This document shows, in pieces, positions 11,501 through 19,985 of a stretch of DNA of 64,000 nucleotides; position 1 is the first letter of the stretch; every line of letters starts with the position of its first letter. This DNA is from Phoenix dactylifera. Taxonomy: Eukaryota; Streptophyta; Magnoliopsida; Arecales; Arecaceae. The stretch lies in assembly GCF_009389715.1 (NCBI RefSeq), contig NC_052404.1, positions 6,966,745 to 7,030,744 on the forward strand, read 5' to 3'. The position numbers and the translations under genes were made by a program. The notes below the pieces were generated by a model, which worked only from the letters and a program-made list of their open reading frames with translations, was not told where the DNA came from and did not search any database.

Positions 11501-11677
11501 GTAACTCACCTCCCTTATGAATCCTGTCTCCAAGAGCTTGTCTACCTCCTGGTCGACCACCCGGATCCGATCCGGGGCACAGTGTCTCTTCTTCTGTTTT
11601 ACTGGTCGGTGGGTCGGGTCGACGTTGAGGGCGTGAGAAATGACCTCCGGGTCGATCCTAGGTACATCGACCGCCGA
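8588..11677 (-). CDS. pol: Tat pol: reverse transcriptase, two RNase H domains, integrase
   Basis: From the first in-frame Met at 11560 this gives 990 codons with all domains in order. Reverse transcriptase occupies about residues 20-200, with WRMCVDYTDLN, MPFGLKNAGATY and the catalytic YVDD at 139-142. RNase H 1 spans about 283-400. RNase H 2 spans about 420-550, with HIDGSS, NNEAEYEAL and FTDSQLV. Integrase has an HHCC zinc region (HLGARSLAHK...CDACQRH), then the DDE core (WGMDILGPF, ISDNGRQF, TNGEAE) and a C-terminal chromatin-side domain. The first RNase H lacks the usual Asp at its start (YLAVS), as in other Tat elements, where the second domain is thought to do the work. The frame is continuous with the protease frame upstream, separated only by the TGA at 11678-11680. 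Confidence 0.93.
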   Translation of the reverse strand, partial: SAVDVPRIDPEVISHALNVDPTHRPVKQKKRHCAPDRIRVVDQEVDKLLETGFIREVSYPEWLANVVLVRKASGKWRMCVDYTDLNKACPKDSFPLPRIDQLVDATSGYQLLSFMDAFSGYNQIMMAPQDEKKTAFITDRGLYCYKVMPFGLKNAGATYQRLVNKIFKEQIGRNMEVYVDDMLVKSRRADQHIADLEETFTTLRKFRMKLNPAKCAFGASAGRFLGFIVNQRGIEANPDKIKAIQGMSPPTKVKEVQELDGRVAALGRFVAKSAERCQPFFKVLKRPKDFLWTAECQAAFDQLKEYLASPPLLSKPQEGEMLYLYLAVSPTAVSAVLVRKEAKLQRPVYYISRVLRDAETRYTKAEKIAFALLTATRRLRPYFQAHSVTLLTDQPLRQILSNPENAGRLVKWAVELGEFDIRYQPRPAIKAQVLADFLAECTVQEAEPRPPETPSLDLPIWTLHIDGSSNPEGGGAGLVLTSPDGVIAEYALRFGFPVTNNEAEYEALVTGLKLTKELGIRRLKVFTDSQLVVGQVRGEFEARSPTMQNYVRKVQALIPDLGSVDIQQVPRSENARADRLSRLVGAEAHNMSRAIYLESLDASSVGEAGAVMAIDPEPSWMDPLVAYLAEGILPEDEDQARRLVKKSAHYVLYEGRLYRTSFTAPLLRCLRPSEAAYVLGEVHEGVCGSHLGARSLAHKIMRQGYYWPTLLEDSKDHVRKCDACQRHANVQRVPSVPLAPITAPWPFAQWGMDILGPFSVASAQRKFLIVAIDYFTKWVEAEPLATITEAQVRKFVKKNIIVRFGVPRVLISDNGRQFDNKHFRDFCEEFGIEHRFTSVSHPQTNGEAEVTNRTILQEIKARIGRTEQAWVEELENVLWAYRTTHRTPTGETPFSLTYGTEAVVPVELGLPSPRVAAHRPEANSEQLRGNLDLLEEARKMAQVRMAMYQRRVARYYNSKVRPKLFRIGDLVLRRAKASQPAEGGKLAPNWEGPYRVRWVNRPGSYQLEALDGREIPRSWNSANLRVYYQ

Positions 11678-13749
11678 TCAGGCAAATACATCGGCATTGG
11701 CTCGGAGGAATTCCACCAACCGGGCCCGAGCTCCCGGGTCGAGATTGGCGCCGACCCGGACCGCCCGGTCCGGGCGGCCTTCCTCGAGGGGAACTTCGAC
11801 CACACCCTCGGCTGGCTCCCCCTGCCGCAAGGCCACCTCGTCTCTGGCGTCAAGAGACTCGACGCTTAGGGCTTCCACAGGCTTCTTCCCTTTGAGGGTC
11901 GCTAGGAAACATTGCCGCGCGGTCGGTTGGTCACCTCGGACCTCTCCAATCCCGACCGCCGTAGGGAACCGCATGAGCAAGTGGTACGTGGAGACCACCG
12001 CGCGAAGGGCGTTCAGCCCGGGTCGTCCGAGAATAGCGTTGTAGGCCGAGGGAACACGGACGACCAAGAACCCGAGTCGCACCGTGGCTTCTGCGGGTGC
12101 GACGCCCGCAGTCACAGGCAGCTCAACGACACCTTCCGCCGGGACAGCATCACCGGTGAATCCTATGAGGGGGGTGGATATTTTGCGCAACAACTGTCTG
12201 GACAAGCTCATCTTTTGGAAGGCCTCGTAAAACAAAATATCAGCTGAGCTTCCACTATCCACAAGAACACGCCTTACATCATAGTTTGCCATAGTGAGGG
12301 AGATCACCATGGCATCATCGTGGGGGGTCTGAACCCCCTTTGCATCCTCATCACAAAAGGTGATTACATTGCCGACCCTCTGCCTCTTTGCGACGGCCGC
12401 CCCTGACGCTTCCGTCGAGCCCCCTGCGTCCCTCACGGGCCGGGGGCAGCCCCCAGTGATAGTGTGGATCACGCCCGCGACGGGTCGATTCTGCTCCCGA
12501 GGCTCCGGGGGAACCGGGTCGGCCGGACGCGGGTCTGCGGGGGGACGTCGGTCGCTCACATATCGACCGAGACGCCCCCGGCGGATGAGAGCCTCGATCT
12601 CGTCCCGAAGCTGGAAGCAGTCCTCCGTGTCGTGGCCGTGGTCTCGGTGGTACTCACAGTACGCCCGAGAGGGCCTCTTCCCAGGGATCTTCCGCATCTG
12701 TCTCGGGGCCGGGAGGTCCTCCCGCCCCTTGATCTCCATAAGGATCTGGGCCCGGGGAGTCAGGAGAGGGGTGTACCGGTTGAAACGTCGGGGCGGAGAA
12801 CGAGGGCGTGGGGCGCCGTGGTTCTTCGCCGGCGACGGGCTTCTGCGCCGACGCTGGGGCGTCGGGCTCCTCCTCTGGCGTGCCTCTTTTCGCCTTTTCT
12901 TCCCAAGCTTTGGAGGGATCTCGGCGGCCTCCTTGCTCCGGTGGGCAGCCGCCTCCTCGGCGTCCGCATACTGGTTCGCCCGGGACAACAGCTCTGGAAA
13001 GCTCCGTGGCAGGCGTTTGTCCAGGAAGAAGATGAGCCTGCCCTTCCAGAAGCCACGCTTCAGGGCTGAAAGAGCTACCTCCTGACTCAGGTTCCGGACC
13101 TCCAGCGTAGCCTTGTTGAAGCGGGTAAGATAATCCCGCAGGCTCTCTCCCTCGTTTTGCCGGACATCAAAGAGGGAGTCGGAGACCAGTCGCCGCCGGC
13201 TACTGACGGCGAAGTGAGTGATGAAGAGGCGAGTGAACTGGTCGAAGGACCGGATTGAGTCAGCCTCCAGCCCGGCGAACCACGCCCTCGCCGGGCCACG
13301 GAGGGTTGCCGGGAAAGCCTTGCAGAGAAGGGGATCTGATGCTCCGTGGAGGAGCATAAGGGTCCTGAAACTCTCGACGTGATCCCGCGGGTCCGCCGCC
13401 CCGTCATAGGGCTCGATCGCCGGCATTTTGAACCCCGGCGGATTCGGGGTCCGCAGGATCCTCGAGGCAAGCGCCGGCTGGGAGGAGATCTCTAAGTCGG
13501 CGAAGGGATCTTTGGAATGGCCCTTCAGGACCTGGAGTTGTCGGTGGAGATCGTCCACCCGCCGGTCCAGGGAGCGCGACCGGTGGGTGGGAGACAAGGA
13601 GCGGCGAGAGGGGGACCGACTGGAGCGCGGGTTCCTCGAGGACTGGGGGGTCTGGGAACGCGCCCGGGCCCGCCTCTCGTACCCCGCGCAGCTCCGATGG
13701 GAAGGTCCCGGCAGAATGGAGCGTGCTCGGGAATCCTCCTCGCGCCGGC
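11678..13749 (-). pseudogene. gag: Tat gag (main part) and aspartic protease, ended by an in-frame TGA
   Basis: The frame contains the retrotransposon gag domain (from about PFADLEISSQP to ANQYADAEEAA; core ARAWFAGL...FDQFTRLFITHF). A basic Arg/Ser/Pro stretch follows, then the C-x3-H-x3-GH-x4-C knuckle typical of Tat gag (CEYHRDHGHDTEDC). The aspartic protease has the active site LVDSGSSADIL. It stops at TGA 11678-11680 exactly at the protease/RT border, in the same frame as pol. Upstream it runs open to the MITE edge at 13749. The apparent start near 13597 is only a TTG, and the true N-terminus lies across the MITE (14339-14692). Confidence 0.88.
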
Positions 13750-14346
13750 TAGGGGTGGCAAAATATGACCCGACCCGCCAACCCGACCCGTGTTCGACCC
13801 GCCATAAACAGGTTTGGGTTTGGCCTAAACAGGTTCGGGTCGTAAACAGGTCGACCCGTTTAACCTGTTTATTAATTGGGTCGGATACGGGTTTTAGATG
13901 TCTGACCCGTTTAAACCGTTTAACCCGTTTAACTATTGGGCAGGTTAAACAGGTCTAAACAGGTTAAACGGGTTAAACAGATTAAACGGGTTAAACAGGT
14001 CTAAACAGGTTAAACGGGTCTAAACAGGTCTAAACAGGTCGGGTTGGGCAGGTTAAACAGGTTGGGTTGGACAGATTAAACAGGTCTAAACAGGTTAAAC
14101 GGGTCAGGTTGGGCAAACAGGTTAAACAGGTCGGGTCGGGTTGGGTAAACAGGTTACCTGTTTATTAAACAGGTTAAACGGGTCGGGTCGGGTTACCTGT
14201 TTAATAAACAGGTCAGGTTCAGGTTTGCAATTCCTGACCCGTTTAATAAACAGGTCGGGTTCAGATTTATAGTTTTCTGACCCGACCTGTATTTGACCCG
14301 ATCTGTTTATGCCTGACCCGACCCGATTGCCACCCCTAGCGCCGGC
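13742..14346. mobile_element. hAT-like MITE (589 bp) inserted in gag
   Basis: The element is 13750-14338. Its terminal inverted repeats are TAGGGGTGGCAA / TTGCCACCCCTA. It is flanked by a perfect 8-bp target duplication, GCGCCGGC (13742-13749 and 14339-14346), which is diagnostic for the hAT superfamily. The interior is made of degenerate 10-20-bp units such as TTAAACGGGT and CTAAACAGGT in both orientations, and encodes nothing. Confidence 0.93.
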
Positions 14347-14692
14347 GCTCCTCCCCATGGGAGAGGAAGGAGCGCGGGTTGAGGAGGGCAGGCGAACGCT
14401 CAGGCAGCAGCGGCTCCTGAGCCCGCTGCGGCGCCCGGGACATCACATCCTGCAGATTCTGCACCGCCTCCACGAGGGTGCGAACCTGCTGGGCTAGCTG
14501 GTCGAACTGGGCGGCTTCGACCGTCTGAATGGGCGGTGGGGCGGTGGAGTGTTGCTGAGAGTGTGTTGGAGATGCAGCGGCCTCCCGGCCGGAGGCACGA
14601 GAGGCCCCGCGACCGGAAGCATTGGAAGCTCCACGACCACCTCGCCGTGCCGTTACGATCGCTCTGAGATCCGTCCCTTCCTCTAGCGCCAA
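14339..14692 (-). pseudogene. gag: Tat gag N-terminal fragment cut off by the MITE
   Basis: The minus-strand frame from just inside the 5' LTR reads a low-complexity Gly/Ala/Arg/Ser segment, then FDQLAQQVRTLVEAVQNLQD, a helical segment usual near the start of Tat gag. It ends at a TAG formed by the first three bases of the MITE. The MITE plus one target duplication equals 597 bp (3 x 199), so this piece and the main gag frame were collinear and in phase before insertion. The real start codon is unclear. The first ATG in frame is near 14447, and the frame is open back into the primer-binding site. Confidence 0.8.
14675..14691 (-). other. Primer-binding site of the Tat-like element
   Basis: Two bases inside the 5' LTR the minus strand reads TGGCGCTAGAGGAAGGG, starting with the TGG that pairs with a tRNA CCA end. 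I do not assign the tRNA. The same 17 bases occur at 23467-23483 in the TRIM. Confidence 0.8.
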
Positions 14693-14693
14693 C

Positions 14694-15423
14694 TGTTGCT
14701 GGGGTCCAAACCGAGAACGACTGGCACAGCGGTGTGAACGGGGTTCCCTTTGAGTTGCCTTGGTTGCGCTCCGCCCTCCGCCGTGAAACCTGCAAGCAAG
14801 CCTCGCACCACCACCGGGGTAGTGGGGGCCCTCCGACGGTCAAGTTAGAGGGAATCGAAGGAGAAGGAGAGGTAGCAGGTGAGGTGATACTCTGGAAGAT
14901 ATTGCTTACCCTCCCCCTTCCCCCCCCCAGCCGCATATATATCTGGCCGGGGGGTTCTCTGGGGATTGGCCATCGTGTGGCACGATGGGGTTGCCACTGA
15001 CATGGCCGTTACAGGGCGTCGTGGGGCAGCGCTGGGTACGGCCATGGCAGGGCGTAGTGGCGCTCCGCTTTGTACAGCTGTTACAGGAGATCGTGGGGCA
15101 GCGCCGGATACGGCCGTTGCAGGGAGTAGTGGAGCAGGGGGCCGCGGCGTGCCTCAGAGGAACAGCCTGTTGTTGTCGAGAGATTGCCGACTCGGGGTCG
15201 GATTGCTGGATCAAGGGGCAGCCGGCTCGGGGTCGGGCTGCGGAGTCGAAGATATCTGACCCGAGGTCGGATTGCTGGATCAAGGGGCAGCCGACTCGGG
15301 GTCGGGCTGCGGAGTCGAAGATATCTGACCCGAGGTCGGATTGCTGGATCAAGGGGCAGCTGTAGTCCTCCTGGGCGCGCGTGCCGGTCACGTGGGGCAT
15401 GGTGGCTAAGTTCCCCCGTAATA
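14694..15423 (-). repeat. 5' LTR of the Tat-like element
   Basis: It pairs with 2028-2756. Differences seen by eye are a G-run and a C-run length change, G/A near 15077, A/G near 15225, and the terminal CA changed to TA (GTAATA). The right target duplication GGCAT follows at 15424-15428. Confidence 0.93.
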
Positions 15424-15428
15424 GGCAT

Positions 15429-16540
15429 CAATTCCAATAATGATTTCAATTCTTTTATATTATACTGTAAATCATTTTTTTATGTATACAGAACTAGCTC
15501 CTCACAATATTACTTTCAACTTTGTAATAAAAATAGATAATTAAATCAGATATATTATTATTTAATTTGGTTAATATTAGTCCTAAAACATTAATTGATA
15601 TCTTCAAAAGTCATAAATATTTGTAAATATTCATATCTCCCATATTGGTTGAAAAACTAAGTCAATATCTTGAATAATCTTAATCTCTACCTTCATCAAA
15701 TGAAAAATACCTTAAACGTACATCAGCTGCCATACTTTTATAATACTAATTATTATAATCTCGCTACAATCTTGCATATGCAATACACATGCATGCATGA
15801 ACATTTGTGTTAATCTTGGAAGGTGAGAACTGGGTTTTTTAAAAGAAAAGCATGGTAGATAGGACTTTTATATCAAAAGTTAAAAATATGATGAAAATAT
15901 TTAATTATATTGAATTTTATTTTATTAAAAATTGAAATATCGAATTTGCAGCTGCCCAAGAGCCTTCGGGACAGAATTTTAAATAATATAATATATACTG
16001 CTATAATAGTTCCGGCAGCCGCAATTTTTTTCTCAAATTTTAAAAAAATTAAATAATTACGAAAATAAGGACTGTTATGGAAAATAATGAGCAATAATGA
16101 AATAAACATTATCTTTTTTTATCTGGTGAAATAATATATTTTCTGAACTATTTTTTTTAAAAAATAAAAATAAAAATATACTACCTTACTTAAAAAAAGT
16201 ATGAATAAGAAAATAATGACTGTTATTATGTTATGAAAGTCTGTTTTAATATAAATAATAAAAAATAAAAAATAATGGCTATTATTTTTTCCCTTTATTT
16301 CTCTTAATAATATAATAGTTAATCATTAAAATAATCATAATATCATTATTTAAAGCTATACTTTCGCATCAGATACACAGAGAAGAAGAAGATAACGCAG
16401 TGTATCAAAAAAAAGAAGAAGATTACGCTCCTTGTTTTTGACCCCCGATGCCTCTAGTGGAATCCGCTGGCTTTGAGGTTTTTCCAAGGAAGGCTGCGAA
16501 AAATCTGACAGCTGTTGTTCGGCGGTCGGAAGCTTCGTCA
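15429..16540. other. AT-rich intergenic DNA
   Basis: A- and T-rich sequence with many short homopolymers. No ORF with protein-like composition and no repeat termini are recognised. It lies between the Tat element and the bZIP upstream region. Confidence 0.6.
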
Positions 16541-16730
16541 CGATTCCGAGAAATTATTGCCTACGCAATCTGAACCATGTGGCTGTATATGTAGCCAATC
16601 ACGACCGCTGATTTCTACGAGACCATCACCAAACATGCTTCCTTAAAAAAGATCAGCAGCCGTGATTGGCTGCGTGCAGGGCCACGCTGTGCGGGCGGTG
16701 TAGGCAATAATTTCTCCGCGATTTCTCGGA
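16541..16730. repeat. Imperfect inverted repeat (foldback/MITE-like) upstream of the bZIP gene
   Basis: The left arm (about 16546-16613) and right arm (about 16652-16728) are inverted copies. They share GAGAAATTATTGCCTAC near the outer ends and GCCAATCACG...GCTGA near the loop. The loop is about 40 bp. No clear target duplication was found, so its nature is open. It ends roughly 120 bp before the TATA-like motif of the bZIP gene. Confidence 0.6.
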
Positions 16731-16850
16731 AGCCCTGCCCCCAGCTCCCACCAACCTTTCGCCATCTTAATCACGTTTTGGCTCGCATAAAATATTAATT
16801 GTAAATAATTAAATATATCCAATCTTAATCCCAAATGCTCCGCTCTCCGC

Positions 16851-16858
16851 GAATAAAT
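16851..16858 (+). promoter_or_regulatory. TATA-like motif, bZIP promoter
   Basis: AATAAATA follows GC-rich sequence and precedes a pyrimidine-rich leader (CTAAACCTTCTTTCC). The spacing fits a start site near 16880-16890, which would give a leader of about 700 nt. Confidence 0.4.
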
Positions 16859-17386
16859 AGCCGTCTCCGGGACGCGTCTAAACCTTCTTTCCTTCGGTTG
16901 CTTGCTCCGTCGGTATTCTGAGTTCCCTTCCAGCTAAGTATCTCCTGTCTTTCGCGTTTTAGATCGTTTCTGTTCCATTTTTTTTAGGCCTTTTTTGGGG
17001 GGTTTTCTTTGATCTATTGGTTTTCGGGTGAAACCAGTAACGAAATCTCAACTTCTGTGGTTGGTTTTGGTCTTCGGGTTGATCTCGTCCCCCAAAATCA
17101 AATCTTTTGAGGTTTGGACAGAAGCCCCTGCTCCCCAAATCCGATCTTTTTGGGTGGATCTTTTGATTGGAGAAGTCTCTCTTTCATTTTGGATAACATC
17201 CCGTTCCCAAAATCCGATCTTTGATAAGATTCCAAGTCTGGTGACATCGGATCCAGTTTCAAGATCCCCTGTTCTTGCTGTTTGTTTTGATTTCTTGTCC
17301 TAGCTGCATCTTCCAGTAAAAACCCCTCCTTTCTGCATAGAAACTGGTCTTCTGTTTATAATTGCAAGGCTATATTCTTGAACTCG

Positions 17387-17425
17387 ATGTTGTCGGGCTT
17401 GATTCTGTCGATAATCTTTCTCTAG
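17387..17425 (+). CDS. Upstream ORF 1 of the bZIP mRNA (12 aa)
   Basis: This is the first ATG after the putative start site. It encodes MLSGLILSIIFL and then TAG, six bases before the conserved uORF begins and in a different frame. S1 bZIP leaders in other plants also carry several uORFs. The sequence itself is probably not conserved. Confidence 0.55.
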   Translation: MLSGLILSIIFL

Positions 17426-17430
17426 CCTAT

Positions 17431-17520
17431 ATGAATCTCGGTACTCTCCGCCGCCGCCGCATCTGCTTCCTCCAGTCCTACTCAGTGGTGTTCCTCTATT
17501 GGTTCTACTACTTCTCGTGA
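17431..17520 (+). CDS. Conserved sucrose-control uORF (29 aa) in the bZIP leader
   Basis: The peptide begins MNLGTLRRRR and ends SVVFLYWFYYFS before TGA at 17518-17520. That C-terminus matches the conserved sucrose-control uORF of S1-group bZIP mRNAs (bZIP11, bZIP53, bZIP44 and others). In those genes the nascent peptide stalls ribosomes when sucrose is high and so represses the main ORF. Here it ends 77 nt before the main ATG, with no other ATG between. By analogy this gene should be translationally repressed by sucrose. The Arg-rich N-terminus is shorter than in Arabidopsis. Confidence 0.9.
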   Translation: MNLGTLRRRRICFLQSYSVVFLYWFYYFS

Positions 17521-17597
17521 AATAGACCTAATTGTTCGATCGGTTCAATTCAAAGCAAGCACTAAGTTTTTTTTCCAAAGAACTTATTCGAAAGAGA

Positions 17598-18032
17598 ATG
17601 TCTTCATTGCCTGCCCGCCGATCCTCTGGATCCGAAGGCGATCCCCAGCTTGTGATGGATGAGAGGAAGCGGAAGAGGATGCTCTCGAACAGGGAGTCGG
17701 CGAGGAGGTCCCGGATGAAGAAGCAGCAGCAGCTTGGCGATCTGACGAACCAAGCAGCTCAGCTTAGGAATGAGAATGAGCAAATTGCGATGCAGGCCGA
17801 TTTGATCACCCAGCAATACGCCGAGCTGGAGACTGAGAACTGTGTTCTGAGAGCCCAGGTGATGGAGCTGACCGAGAGGCTGCAGTCGCTGAATTCGGTG
17901 CTCCGTGTCTTCGAGGAGGTCAGCGGCATGGCGATGGACATACCGGAGGTGCCGGACCCTCTTCTGAGGCCATGGCAGCTCCCTTGCCCGGCTCAGCCGA
18001 TCATGGCCACTGCAGACATGTTCCAGTTCTGA
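17598..18032 (+). CDS. S1-group bZIP transcription factor (144 aa)
   Basis: A single intronless ORF, as is usual for group S1. The basic region (about residues 22-41) has the invariant N-x7-R (N31 to R39, in NRESARRSR). A leucine zipper of hydrophobic heptads follows, from about residue 46 to 105. The C-terminal tail is short and ends DMFQF. S1 bZIPs bind ACGT-core elements, often as heterodimers with group C bZIPs, and act in sugar and energy signalling in the nucleus. The ATG at 17598 is the first Met in the frame; the frame upstream contains none. The two uORFs support translational control. Closest types are bZIP11/44/2, and I do not pick one. No damage is seen. Confidence 0.93.
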   Translation: MSSLPARRSSGSEGDPQLVMDERKRKRMLSNRESARRSRMKKQQQLGDLTNQAAQLRNENEQIAMQADLITQQYAELETENCVLRAQVMELTERLQSLNSVLRVFEEVSGMAMDIPEVPDPLLRPWQLPCPAQPIMATADMFQF

Positions 18033-19875
18033 ATCATGGACACCTTGAGAGGTCTGGTGGTAGTCTTGGTTTAGAGTTCAATGGTGTGGTGCATACATTA
18101 TCTTCTTAGGTCTCTGATGGAGTTATCAGTTATGTCTAATTATTATGTGTTTGAATTTGTGTTTTTTAATTCAGTGTGTGGTGTGGGCTTGTGTTTGATC
18201 TTTGATGTAATATTTCCTGTAATGACATATGGTATTTAAGTGTTTGAATGCAATGGGAATTTTGGTTAAACCGTGGCAGATCTCAATTGCTTTTGAAGCT
18301 TCTCAAAGGATGTCTTTGTTGTGGTTCAAGCCTGGTACTGAATGCACCTGTTAGTCTTTGTTTGGCCTGAATTCTACATCGTTAGCAAGCGTTTTTGGAC
18401 ATGATTGCTCCAACTGCTGCTTATCTAATGTGGATCCAGATGGATATGCATTTCTTTTGTAAACATTTCTAGAGAAGCCTGATTTCTGATACACTTGCAC
18501 ATATGGTTGGTTGCTATAATTCACAAGCCAAAAAAATCCTTTCGTCTTGATTCAAGCACAAAAAACAGACAGATTCTGTGGTCGACAATCTTGGCATGGT
18601 TGAATTAGCTGTTAATTTGTCAGATATGGTCTTGTTTTTGTTTTAAATAAGCTGTATATCTATCGTCGGAAATTTGCTCTTGAACTAGGTTCTAAGATCG
18701 GTTTATTGGTTATCTAAAACGGGAGGTCAAGTCTCAGATCTTATTAGCTTCTTCCTCTTATTTGGCTTTTTTTTTTTTGTCATTACCAAAGGTTATGAGC
18801 TCCAGGGCTCTGTAATCTTTTTGCAATAGAGGTGAAAAATCATTTGATTTGTCTCTGTCTCTCTCTCATTTTTAAGTAGTTGGTTCAAAGATCTGTTGGG
18901 CAGATTTCTGTCTTACTTTTAAGTAGTTGCTACTGTCGAATATTCCATTTTTACTTTTTTCTCACTGTTTTTTTTTTATATGAGAAATACGGGAGGATGT
19001 CACCTTTTATTTACACGGTGAGAAAGTATCCGGCAAGAGTACCCTCAGATGCCTAAGTCAAATAGACTCTCAGAGAATAATAAAGATATTGTGAGAGTGC
19101 TAGAGCAACGACACAAAAACATATGAAGACTCGAAAACACTTGGAGAGTCCCTCGGTATTAGTTTGCATAGATGAGAGTCGGTGTATGCCGTCGAGGGGT
19201 TGGGACTTGTGGATCGGATGTCTTTGGTAATTCATCTCATGTCTCAAAGGCTACACATGGACGTTTTGCTCGCACATCACGCTCTGTGCATCTCATCCGT
19301 GCGATTAAGAAATTTTCTCGCAATTGTGGCTGAGGTATTACCAACTAGGGAGAGATTATAAAATTTGAAGGATTCTTTTCGACACATTCGGACTGGCCGC
19401 TGAAGTAGCCCAGGTCAGGTCTCGTGGAGTGATGCAAATCAACCAACAGAAATGCAAGTGTTTGATCCTTTTCGTTGGTGGCATGTCAAGTTCACTGTAT
19501 TGTGAAGGTCTCTTAAACCTCACTATACTGGCCAGTTTGTTTCATCATATAGCCAACTTGTTTGAACAATTTGTTCTGAGGCAGACGTACCAGCAATTTC
19601 TGTTATGGCCTGCAAAAAACTTCCTCCACGAGATTTTTATGTGGCTCCCATATACTAAAGTATCATAAGCAAATAAAACGAGGCAGATCAAATGAAACAA
19701 GGCCTTTGAGGGATTTGAAGTGAAATATATGCAAGTTGTTGTGTGTCGTTGAAGAGCTTACATCAAATTGGTCCATTAATCAACATCGATGTTGAACTTG
19801 TGCCTTCATGTTGGCTTCCAGTTTGGTCAACTAAAACTTGGCAGAAACTCATCATATCAATTAAGGACAGGGTCT
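18033..19875. other. bZIP 3' UTR, then intergenic DNA
   Basis: T-rich sequence up to about 18260 fits a 3' UTR. Beyond it no gene is recognised. The stretch 18960-19400 is less AT-rich and looks like decayed repeat sequence, but I could not assign a family or find ends. Confidence 0.5.
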
Positions 19876-19877
19876 CA

Positions 19878-19985
19878 ATATCTATTAAAAGTGCCACCAA
19901 AAGCCAATCAAAACATGTGCCTAAACTCTCCATATCTATTAAAACTGCAACCAAAAGCCAATAAAACATGTGCCTGATATTTCGA
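19878..19985. repeat. 54-bp tandem duplication (two imperfect copies)
   Basis: ATATCTATTAAAA...AAAGCCAAT...AAACATGTGCCT occurs at about 19878 and again at 19932 with a few differences. It is not coding on the evidence seen. Confidence 0.75.

Larger units (their letters stand above)
2023..15428 (-). mobile_element. Ty3/gypsy LTR retrotransposon, Tat-like, with antisense extra gene
   Basis: The element body runs from 2028 to 15423 and is flanked by the 5-bp direct repeat GGCAT (2023-2027 and 15424-15428). The two LTRs (about 730 bp) differ by only a handful of changes, so the insertion is fairly recent. Reading on the minus strand the order is 5' LTR, primer-binding site, gag, protease, reverse transcriptase, two RNase H domains, integrase, tandem arrays, an antisense gene on the plus strand, polypurine tract, 3' LTR. 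A second RNase H and an extra ORF between pol and the 3' LTR are established hallmarks of Tat-lineage elements (RIRE2/Grande/Retand type). This copy is not autonomous as it stands: gag is split by a MITE, gag-pol has one TGA, and the extra gene has a frameshift. Confidence 0.93.

Noticed and set aside
10787..11869. 360-codon plus-strand frame opposite pol
   Set aside because: It mirrors the pol coding strand, which has clear RT motifs. The plus-strand translation has no motif and is a codon-bias shadow.
12360..13085. 241- and 201-codon plus-strand frames opposite gag
   Set aside because: They are shadows of the Arg/Pro-rich gag frame on the minus strand.
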